Assembly (NCBI GenBank): GCA_001805375.1
Contig: MHFY01000061.1
Span: 14,048-31,048 of the forward strand
Direction: 5' to 3'
From: Omnitrophica WOR_2 bacterium GWA2_47_8
GTDB taxonomy: Bacteria; Omnitrophota; Gorgyraeia; Zapsychrales; GWA2-47-8
Length of the DNA: 17,001 nt
Shown: in pieces, positions 1 through 6,051 of the stretch
How the letters are laid out: each line of letters opens with the position of its first letter
Position numbering within the stretch: position 1 is the first letter of the stretch
Program-made: the position numbers and the translations under genes
Notes under the pieces: generated by a model
The model's database searches: none
Seen by the model: only the letters and a program-made list of their open reading frames with translations
What the model was told of the DNA's origin: nothing

Positions 1-902
1 GTGTTTCCGGTTCCGGGAAATCCACCTTGGTCGACGATATCCTCTACAAGGCGCTCTCACAAAAACTTTACAATTCCCGGGAAAAACCCGGTGAGCACAC
101 AAAGATCGAAGGGATACAGAATATCGATAAGGTCATTGTGGTTGACCAGTCGCCGATCGGCCGGACCCCGCGCTCGAACCCGGCGACGTATACGGGTGTA
201 TACAGCCACATCCGCGATATCTTCAGCCAAATGCCCGAAGCCCGGATGCGAGGATATCAGCCGGGACGGTTTAGTTTTAATGTCAAAGGCGGGCGCTGTG
301 AGGCCTGCGGCGGCGACGGCATTAAAAAGATCGAGATGCATTTTTTACCCGACGTCTATGTCACCTGTGAAGTCTGCGAGGGGAAGCGTTTTACCGACCA
401 GACGTTAGACATTGAATATAAGGGGAAAAATATCTCGGATATCCTTGATCTCTCGGTGAGAGAGGCCTTAGAAATCTTTGAGAACATCCCGCGCATTAGA
501 GCGACCTTACAAACCTTATTTGATGTTGGATTGGAATACATCAAATTGGGCCAGCCCGCCACAACTCTTTCCGGCGGCGAAGCCCAGCGGGTCAAACTCG
601 CCAGCGAGTTATGCAAATTCGCCACCGGTCGGACCTTTTATATTTTGGATGAGCCGACAACCGGCTTACATTTTGCCGATGTGGAAAAACTTCTCGAGGT
701 CCTGCAGCGGCTGGTGGAAAAAGGGAACACGGTTTTGGTCATTGAGCACAATCTGGAAGTCATCAAGAATGCGGATTATATTGTCGACCTTGGCCCCGAA
801 GGCGGCGATAAAGGAGGAGAACTCATCTTCAGCGGTTCTCCGGAAAATATCGTCAAGCACCCTGCCTCACACACCGGCCGGTATTTAAAAGGCTACTTAT
901 AA
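1..902 (+). CDS. uvrA: UvrA, excinuclease ABC subunit A (3' part only)
   Basis: DNA damage recognition ATPase of nucleotide excision repair; it works as a dimer with UvrB in the cytoplasm. The gene runs in from the left edge: the reading frame starts at base 3, in the middle of the second ABC cassette's Walker A (VSGSGKST). The second zinc finger follows, with Cys pairs at 297-308 and 366-377. Then come the ABC signature LSGGEAQR (567-590), Walker B YILDEPTTG (639-665) and the H-loop His in VIEHN (738-752). The C-terminus is complete and ends in the usual Gly-rich region. The family is about 930-950 residues, so roughly two thirds lies outside the window. It appears to be an ordinary housekeeping gene with no visible functional link to the pilus genes downstream. 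Identification is secure from the motifs alone. Confidence 0.98.
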   Translation, partial: VSGSGKSTLVDDILYKALSQKLYNSREKPGEHTKIEGIQNIDKVIVVDQSPIGRTPRSNPATYTGVYSHIRDIFSQMPEARMRGYQPGRFSFNVKGGRCEACGGDGIKKIEMHFLPDVYVTCEVCEGKRFTDQTLDIEYKGKNISDILDLSVREALEIFENIPRIRATLQTLFDVGLEYIKLGQPATTLSGGEAQRVKLASELCKFATGRTFYILDEPTTGLHFADVEKLLEVLQRLVEKGNTVLVIEHNLEVIKNADYIVDLGPEGGDKGGELIFSGSPENIVKHPASHTGRYLKGYL

Positions 903-913
903 AAAGCTCACGT

Positions 914-971
914 TTATCCTTCCGCCTTCGGCTTCAGGATGAACCCGAAGTTAATTTCAAATTTCGGGTTC
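914..971 (+). terminator. Two consecutive hairpins after uvrA
   Basis: Two stem-loops lie between uvrA and the next gene. The first pairs ATCCT (916-920) with AGGAT (936-940) around an inner GCC/GGC stem. The second is a perfect 9-bp stem, GAACCCGAA (941-949) with TTCGGGTTC (963-971). Neither is followed by a run of T, so this is not a textbook intrinsic terminator. It may still end the uvrA message or stabilise its 3' end. The second hairpin overlaps the proposed -35 of the next promoter. Confidence 0.4.
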
Positions 972-996
972 ACAAACATTTCGAACCTGTTATAAT
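969..996 (+). promoter_or_regulatory. Sigma70-type promoter for the TPR gene
   Basis: A perfect -10 hexamer TATAAT (991-996) lies 16 bases after TTCACA (969-974). The expected transcription start is close to 1002-1004. That makes the ATG at 1003 an unlikely start codon and favours the ATG at 1024. Confidence 0.55.
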
Positions 997-1023
997 AGCA
1001 CCATGCATTTAAGGAAAATTGGG

Positions 1024-3501
1024 ATGTTTCGACGATTTTTTATCCTGGCAACCGTTATTTTCGTTGTCTTTGCCCATGTTCTGCCTGCATGCGCTGAGGA
1101 TGAGAAGGAAAACGAACTCTTTTTCGTGGCGCAAAAGGCCTTTGAAGACGGCTTTTATGATATTTCCATCAATTACATCACCCAATTCCTGCAGGAATAC
1201 CCCACATCCAACAAGCTCGTAAAAGCCAAGATCCTTTTAGGCCAATGTTATTATTTTAAACTTCAATACCTTAAGGCCTACGAGACCTTCCAGGAATTAT
1301 TACAATACGAGGAACTGCGCGATGCGACTTTGTTTTGGCTGGGGGAGACTTATTCAAAAGGGGCGGATTACAAGCAGGCTGAAAAATATTATACCGAACT
1401 CATTGAAAAGTACCCGCGCTCGACCTACCTTCCACAATCCTATTATTCGCTGGCCTGGGCTTATTTTGAGCAGAACAATTATGTGCCCGCGAAAAATAAT
1501 TTCACCGAACTTTTGAAGCGTTTTCCAAAGCATCCATTGGCGGAAGATTCATTGTTCCGATTGGGAGAATCCGAGCACCACTTGCGTTTTTTTGATAACG
1601 CCATAAAGAATTTTGAGGACTATGTCGTCAAATTTCCCCAGTCCGATCGCCTCGCCGAAAGTTATTTTTACATCGCCGAGGCCAATTATTATCTGGAAGA
1701 TTATTTAACGGCCAGCACGTATTATGCCAAAACCGCCGAGATATCGAAAGACAAGAAGATCGTTTTACTGTCGAAGATCAGCCTCGGGTGGTGCTATTTA
1801 AAATTAAAACGGTCGGAATTGTCCTTAACCGCCTTTACCGAAGCGCAGGCCCTTTCACAAGAACAAAAGATCCTAGGCGATGATATCGCCTTAGGATTGG
1901 CCAATCTGTACACCGAAACCGGCGAATATCCAAGATCCATCGAACAATATACTTATCTTATCGACAATATTCCGGACAGCGGCCGGATCATCGAGGCCTT
2001 TTTGGGCCGGGCCAATGTTTATTATCAAACCCAGGATTATCCCAAGGCGATCCAGGATTATGACGCCGTCATTCAAAAATCCAGCTCAAGCCCTGAGTTG
2101 ACCGATCTTCACGAAAAAGCGCAGTTTGGCTTGGCCTGGACCTATTTAAAATCCAGCCAGTTTGAGCAGGCCATCGCGACATTCGAGTCGCTTATGAATT
2201 CCGCGCAGAATGATGTGGTCAAAGTCAGCGCGCTTATCCAGATCGGCGATGCCTATCAGGACAGCAATAATTTCGACAAGGCCATTGAAACCTACGATAC
2301 CATCCTCAAAAATTATCCGGAGAGTGTCTATACCGACTACGCGCAATTCCGGCAGGGCGTGGCGTTGCTCAAGCAGGAAAAGATCGACACCGCCATGCTA
2401 TCGTTCCAGACACTGCAGCAGAACTTTCCGCAAAGCAAGTATCTGCAGGAAATAAAATATTACATGGCGGTCGGATACTTTAAAAAGGATGACTGGAAAA
2501 AGGCCCTGGAGAATATCGAGGAATACTTAAAAACCGCTTCCGAAGCCAGTGAATTTGTCGCCGAATCGAATTATATCCTGGGGATGTCCTTGCTGAATCT
2601 AGGCCAGTACGACCGGGCCTTAAAAGTCTTTGAAGATGTTGCAGTCAAATTTCCTCAAGAAACGGCCATATTAAAGAATTCTCAACTCGCGATGGCGAAA
2701 TGTCTCTATAACCTGGGCAGAGAAGCGGATGCGATCAAAAAATTCAACGAGATCAGCATCCAATACCCTCAATCCGATATCGCGCAGGAGGCGCTGCTGT
2801 GGCTGGGGGATTATTATCTTGAAAAATCCATCTTTGCCAATGCCATGGAATATTACCAGCAATATATCGCGCAATTTCCCAACAGTGACCGTTTGAGCGT
2901 GGTTTATTATCAATTGGGCAGGGCGCATGAATTGCAGGAACAATACGATGAGGCCTTAAGCTATTTTGCCAAAATAACCAACCCGGCGGACAAGGAAGTT
3001 TACGCCAAGGCAAAAATGGCGATCGCGGATATCTTTTCCAAAAAACTGGATTTCAAAACCGCCTTTGAAACCTATCAGAACATTATCGCCACCGTGCCGG
3101 ATTATAAACGCGATACCTATATAAAAATGGCCGCTGTTTTTAAGGATAATCAGGAGTATACGAAGGCTATTGAAGCCTACAACAATGCCATGCAAACCGA
3201 CATCGGCTTAAGCACTTACAGTAACGCCGAAATACAATTTTATTTAGCCGACACCTATGAACTTTTTAATCAGCCGGAAAAGGCGGTGGAAGAGTACCTA
3301 AAAATTCCCTACCTTTACCCTCAAGCCATCGAGTGGGTTACAAAGGCCCATTTGCGCATCGCCCGGATCTTTGAGAATTCGGAACGCTGGGACGAAGCAA
3401 AGGCGATCTATAAAAAGATCATTGAACAAAATACCGACGAGGCCAAATTCGCCCAGGAGCGGATGGACTGGATCAATGAAAATCTTTTTACTCAAAAATA
3501 A
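1024..3501 (+). CDS. Large exported TPR-repeat protein (CpoB/YbgF/BamD-like repeats)
   Basis: An 825-residue protein built almost entirely of about twenty TPR-like helix pairs with the recurring YP.S turn seen in periplasmic TPR proteins such as CpoB (YbgF) and BamD. It presumably acts as a protein-protein scaffold in the periplasm or at the outer membrane. The start at 1024 is chosen over the in-frame ATG at 1003 because AAGGA (1011-1015) is well placed for it and the promoter's expected start site falls near 1003. The N-terminus is a signal peptide: Phe/Arg start, hydrophobic core, then LPACA at residues 20-24. This allows cleavage after ACA or, less typically, lipid attachment at Cys23. 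No enzymatic motif is visible. The TolQ/TolR-like genes begin 72 bases downstream; in Proteobacteria CpoB is encoded with Tol-Pal, so a partnership is plausible but unproven. It is far longer than CpoB (about 260 residues). Confidence 0.85.
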   Translation: MFRRFFILATVIFVVFAHVLPACAEDEKENELFFVAQKAFEDGFYDISINYITQFLQEYPTSNKLVKAKILLGQCYYFKLQYLKAYETFQELLQYEELRDATLFWLGETYSKGADYKQAEKYYTELIEKYPRSTYLPQSYYSLAWAYFEQNNYVPAKNNFTELLKRFPKHPLAEDSLFRLGESEHHLRFFDNAIKNFEDYVVKFPQSDRLAESYFYIAEANYYLEDYLTASTYYAKTAEISKDKKIVLLSKISLGWCYLKLKRSELSLTAFTEAQALSQEQKILGDDIALGLANLYTETGEYPRSIEQYTYLIDNIPDSGRIIEAFLGRANVYYQTQDYPKAIQDYDAVIQKSSSSPELTDLHEKAQFGLAWTYLKSSQFEQAIATFESLMNSAQNDVVKVSALIQIGDAYQDSNNFDKAIETYDTILKNYPESVYTDYAQFRQGVALLKQEKIDTAMLSFQTLQQNFPQSKYLQEIKYYMAVGYFKKDDWKKALENIEEYLKTASEASEFVAESNYILGMSLLNLGQYDRALKVFEDVAVKFPQETAILKNSQLAMAKCLYNLGREADAIKKFNEISIQYPQSDIAQEALLWLGDYYLEKSIFANAMEYYQQYIAQFPNSDRLSVVYYQLGRAHELQEQYDEALSYFAKITNPADKEVYAKAKMAIADIFSKKLDFKTAFETYQNIIATVPDYKRDTYIKMAAVFKDNQEYTKAIEAYNNAMQTDIGLSTYSNAEIQFYLADTYELFNQPEKAVEEYLKIPYLYPQAIEWVTKAHLRIARIFENSERWDEAKAIYKKIIEQNTDEAKFAQERMDWINENLFTQK

Positions 3502-3510
3502 AATTTAGGC

Positions 3511-3569
3511 CGCCCCAAACAGGGCGAGCCTCGTCCTTCATCTGAAGGATGTAGGAAAGGACGGGAGGC
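3511..3569 (+). promoter_or_regulatory. Leader hairpins covering the ribosome binding site of the ExbB-like gene
   Basis: A short hairpin CGCCC/GGGCG (3511-3526) is followed by a larger one. GCCTCGTCCTT (3528-3538) pairs with AAGGACGGGAGGC (3557-3569) with a two-base bulge, and CATC/GATG extends the stem inside. The 3' arm contains the ribosome binding site GGGAGG (3563-3568), five bases before the ATG at 3574. Folding would therefore hide the site. No T run follows, so this is not an intrinsic terminator. Confidence 0.5.
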
Positions 3570-3573
3570 TATT

Positions 3574-4233
3574 ATGGGTGCTTGGGAAATGAACGCGTTT
3601 GAGCTGGTAAAGGCCGGTGGACCTATCATGTATCCCATTCTGTTGTGCTCGATCATTGCCTTAGGCATTGTGATCGAAAAATTTACCATGTTCAATAAGA
3701 TCCATACGAACATCTATTCTTTTAAAAAACAGGTCATTGAGCTTTTAAAAACCAACAAATTGCAGGAAGCAGTACGGCTTTGCGATAATAATTTCTCCCC
3801 CGTAGCCAAGATCTCAAAAGCAGGTATCTTAAAATTCGGCCGATCCCGGGAAGAGATCAAAGAGGCCATGGAAGATGCCAGCCATTTTGAGATCCCACCA
3901 CTGGAGAGACGCTTGACCACTTTAAATACAATCGCGCAGATTGCCCCGCTTTTAGGCCTTTTAGGGACCGTCACCGGGATGACCGAAAGTTTCCACACGA
4001 TCCAAATGCAGGCCTCAACCATCAATCCCGTCACTCCCGGAGATCTGGCCGGAGGCATCTGGGCGGCACTTTTAACGACCGTGGCGGGGTTATGCGTAGC
4101 GATCCCAACCTATGTGGCCTACAACTACTTCGTCAGCCGGGTCAATTATTTTGTTTTGGAGATGGAAAAGGCTGCTACGGATCTTCTCAGCATTCTTCTG
4201 CATTTAGCCGAGAACAGAAGCGAGGTCATATAA
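3574..4233 (+). CDS. MotA/TolQ/ExbB-family membrane protein lacking the TM3 glutamate
   Basis: A 219-residue three-helix membrane protein of the TolQ/ExbB family. Family members form a pentameric channel around an ExbD/TolR dimer and use the proton gradient to drive an outer-membrane process. Membrane segments lie near residues 15-34, 118-140 and 164-187. The family blocks LLGTVTGM (TM2) and AIP..VAYNYF (TM3) are clear. In TM3 the usual GI.EAL block reads GIWAALLTT: the position of the conserved Glu (E176 in E. coli ExbB) is Ala164, codon GCG at 4063-4065. The polar Thr residues of TM2 and TM3 remain. Translation begins at ATG 3574 behind GGGAGG, which lies in a hairpin. The ExbD-like gene follows after one base. 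The family call is firm; energy coupling is doubtful because of the lost acidic residue. Confidence 0.92.
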   Translation: MGAWEMNAFELVKAGGPIMYPILLCSIIALGIVIEKFTMFNKIHTNIYSFKKQVIELLKTNKLQEAVRLCDNNFSPVAKISKAGILKFGRSREEIKEAMEDASHFEIPPLERRLTTLNTIAQIAPLLGLLGTVTGMTESFHTIQMQASTINPVTPGDLAGGIWAALLTTVAGLCVAIPTYVAYNYFVSRVNYFVLEMEKAATDLLSILLHLAENRSEVI

Positions 4234-4234
4234 C

Positions 4235-4639
4235 GTGCGTTTTAAACAGCAAAACAAGTTAAAAATCCAAGAAGGGCTTCTTCAGATCAGCATGGTTCCC
4301 ATGATCAATGTTATTTTTCTGATCCTTATCTTCCTTATGCTCACATCTTCTTTTACGTTTCAATCCGGAATAAATGTTCAAGTATCCAAAACCTTCACCA
4401 GTGATGCCATCAAAAAAGAAAATTTTATTATCACGATCACCAGCGAAAATGTCATTTATTTGAACAATACCCTTGTGACGGCAAAAGAATTGAAAGATAC
4501 CTTGGTTCAATCGGCCCAATTAAACCAGCCGGTTTTGATAAAGTCAGACCGCCGGGCTTCCGTTGGAACGATCGTCGGAGTTTGGGATATCTGCCGAAAC
4601 CTGGGGATCGAACGCATCAATATCGCAACGGACCAATAA
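4235..4639 (+). CDS. ExbD/TolR-family protein with Asn in place of the membrane Asp
   Basis: A 134-residue protein with a short cytoplasmic N-terminus, one membrane helix (about residues 20-42) and a periplasmic ExbD/TolR domain ending in the family-like block VGTIVGVWDICRNLGIERI. It should partner the ExbB-like protein just upstream. The start is GTG at 4235, with GAGG at 4222-4225 as ribosome binding site; only one base separates it from the preceding stop. Family members carry an essential Asp in the helix (P.ID..F.LLIFFM; D25 in E. coli ExbD, D23 in TolR). Here the block is MVPMINVIFLILIFLM, with Asn25 encoded by AAT at 4307-4309. D-to-N at this site abolishes energy coupling in studied proteins. 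Since the partner has also lost its Glu, a sequencing error is less likely than a real change in function. Confidence 0.92.
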   Translation: MRFKQQNKLKIQEGLLQISMVPMINVIFLILIFLMLTSSFTFQSGINVQVSKTFTSDAIKKENFIITITSENVIYLNNTLVTAKELKDTLVQSAQLNQPVLIKSDRRASVGTIVGVWDICRNLGIERINIATDQ

Positions 4640-4645
4640 AATACC

Positions 4646-5038
4646 TTGAAAAGCATCTTCCTTTCAACTTTTATCCACCTCATCATCTTAAGCAGCGTTA
4701 CGTTCAGTTTTCCGCCAAAATCTTTGTCGACCAAACCGGTCCTAACATTTTTAGGATCGATTTTGCAAGGAGATGATTTTAATGTTCAAAGATTTACCGA
4801 AGCTCCTATTACTTTTTCAAAATCAACGGTTTCATTGCCGCTTTTGGAAAAGACCAAATCAAATGTTATGGATCAAACCTCACTGATAAAACCGCCTGTT
4901 GTCTTAAATAAGCAGAACAAAGGGCCTGAAAAGACAATTTTTGAGGACTATATAAAGCCCCCAAAAAGGGAAGAGGAAGCGCAGATTTTAGGGATTGAGG
5001 TAAAGCCTCCGGAGCGTCGTCCACTTAAACTGGAATAA
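4646..5038 (+). CDS. Short TonB/TolA-like protein without a C-terminal domain
   Basis: A 130-residue protein with one N-terminal hydrophobic helix (about residues 4-22) and a charged, proline-containing periplasmic tail. The helix holds Ser7-X3-His11 (STFIH), the spacing of the SxxxH motif by which TonB and TolA contact ExbB/TolQ. The tail has three KPP motifs (residues 82-84, 104-106, 120-122) and ends soon after the last, so there is no folded TonB/TolA C-terminal domain. The start appears to be TTG at 4646; no ATG lies in frame before residue 75 and no good ribosome binding site is seen, suggesting translation coupled to the upstream gene. Its position directly after exbB- and exbD-like genes matches tonB/tolA order. 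The role is inferred from motif and position only; no overall homology was established. Confidence 0.6.
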   Translation: MKSIFLSTFIHLIILSSVTFSFPPKSLSTKPVLTFLGSILQGDDFNVQRFTEAPITFSKSTVSLPLLEKTKSNVMDQTSLIKPPVVLNKQNKGPEKTIFEDYIKPPKREEEAQILGIEVKPPERRPLKLE

Positions 5039-5046
5039 TCGGGATC

Positions 5047-5289
5047 ATGATCAAACTGGACTTTTCTGTTACGATCGCATTTTTCTTATTTATCAGCTTG
5101 TTGCTTGTTTTCCTTAAATGGGTCATCTATAATTATAGTAAGGAAGACGAGGCTCACCCCTCGTTGCAGGTCACTCAATGTCCGTATTGTACGCATCTTT
5201 TTTTTGATTTTGGAAAATCGTTGTACAAAACCTGCCCTAATTGTAAGAGTCTCATAACGTTACAAGACGAAAGCAATAAGAAGGGATAG
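5047..5289 (+). CDS. Small membrane-anchored zinc-ribbon protein
   Basis: An 80-residue protein of unknown function. One hydrophobic helix spans about residues 8-28. A soluble tail follows with two Cys pairs, CPYC (45-48) and CPNC (63-66), the arrangement of a small zinc ribbon. If the N-terminus is outside, the zinc ribbon would be cytoplasmic; the Lys/Tyr residues just after the helix fit that orientation only weakly. It starts eight bases after the TonB-like gene and ends ten bases before the PilX-like gene, so it is almost certainly co-transcribed with them. I do not recognise a named family. Confidence 0.75.
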   Translation: MIKLDFSVTIAFFLFISLLLVFLKWVIYNYSKEDEAHPSLQVTQCPYCTHLFFDFGKSLYKTCPNCKSLITLQDESNKKG

Positions 5290-5299
5290 ATTCAGGGGA

Positions 5300-5608
5300 A
5301 TGTTTAAACAATTACGCAACAACGAATCCGGCATAATTTTAGTTACGGTCCTGATCATCATCTTTGTCCTCATGCTTTTAGCCGTGAGCAAATTAGCCAT
5401 TGATGTTTCCGAAGTTCAGCAGTTGGAAGATATTGGCGCAAAAACAGTGGCGCAAGAACTGGCACTGCTTTACTATTGGCGAATATATTACAACGCGAAC
5501 TATCCGCTCAACCACGTTGATTATATCACCGGACGCCAATATAACACCTATATCACCCTCTCCGGGACTCCTCCGATGACCAATGTTGTTGTAAATGTTG
5601 TTTACTGA
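5300..5608 (+). CDS. Short PilX/GspK-like prepilin
   Basis: A 102-residue protein with the N-terminus NNESG^IILVTVL followed by a hydrophobic helix to about residue 32. This matches the class III signal of PilX/GspK-type minor pilins: Gly11 at -1, and no Glu at +5 (Thr16), which is typical of GspK. The remaining 70 residues are much shorter than GspK (about 300) or PilX (about 170-190), so the globular domain is reduced. The run AGGGGA sits almost against the ATG. Being the last gene of the ExbB/ExbD-like cluster, 240 bases before the pilus operon, it physically links the two systems. Assignment rests on the N-terminal signature; the rest is not diagnostic. Confidence 0.65.
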   Translation: MFKQLRNNESGIILVTVLIIIFVLMLLAVSKLAIDVSEVQQLEDIGAKTVAQELALLYYWRIYYNANYPLNHVDYITGRQYNTYITLSGTPPMTNVVVNVVY

Positions 5609-5706
5609 TCGCAACATTCTGCATTTTTCCGCTTAGTCCATACCTCTCAAGTGCTTACAAAGAAATGTCTCTTACTGCAAAAAATGTAATAATATGTAAA
5701 AATTTA

Positions 5707-5735
5707 TTGACAAAGTAAGTTTATTATAGTCTAAT
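5707..5735 (+). promoter_or_regulatory. Sigma70-type promoter of the pilus operon, within the 5609-5848 gap
   Basis: A perfect -35 TTGACA (5707-5712) is followed after 17 bases by TCTAAT (5730-5735). The expected start is near 5742, giving a leader of about 107 bases before the HTH gene. The whole 5609-5848 gap is AT-rich. I saw no clear terminator for the upstream cluster and no riboswitch signature in the leader. Confidence 0.6.
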
Positions 5736-5848
5736 GAAAACTAATGAACTCAAAGGAAAAATTTTGACTCGACCATGCAAATTATAAAAGCTCGGCAACT
5801 TATGTGCCTTCAATTACTTATTAAAATATCACCTCCGGGAACACTTAA

Positions 5849-6040
5849 ATGAAGCAACTTATCGACGTTGAAGAACTGGCGCAATACCTAAAGCTACGCA
5901 AACAAACAATTTACAACTGGTTAAATCAGCGCAAAATCACTGGAATTAAAATTGGTGGGGTTTGGCGCTTTGATAAGCGGGAAATTGATAAGTGGCTTAA
6001 ATCCCAATCCCGGGACGCAAAGCCTCTGGGAGACTCTTAA
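5849..6040 (+). CDS. Excisionase-family (HTH_17/MerR-like) DNA-binding protein
   Basis: A 63-residue protein consisting of one winged HTH of the excisionase/BldC type: EELAQYLKLRKQTIYNWL forms the helix-turn-helix (about residues 8-25), followed by a wing (GIKIGGVWRF, about 33-42) and a third helix (KREIDKWL). It should bind DNA. It is the first gene of the pilus operon, 11 bases before pilM, so a local, possibly autoregulatory, role in pilus expression is a reasonable inference. The domain alone is also found in phage excisionases, but no integrase, att repeat or phage gene is nearby. The start at 5849 has only a weak upstream GGGA (5837-5840). Confidence 0.85.
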   Translation: MKQLIDVEELAQYLKLRKQTIYNWLNQRKITGIKIGGVWRFDKREIDKWLKSQSRDAKPLGDS

Positions 6041-6051
6041 AGGGAAAAAAG

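Noticed and set aside
57..341. Antisense open frame in uvrA, and similar antisense frames throughout
   Set aside because: They mirror strongly motif-bearing + strand genes and show no domain, signal peptide or ribosome binding site of their own.
1003..1023. Upstream ATG as the start of the TPR protein
   Set aside because: It coincides with the expected transcription start and lacks a ribosome binding site; the ATG at 1024 has AAGGA and gives a normal signal peptide.
5849..6040. Prophage or integrative element marked by the excisionase-like gene
   Set aside because: No integrase, att-like repeats, phage genes or tRNA nearby; the gene is tightly linked to pilM.
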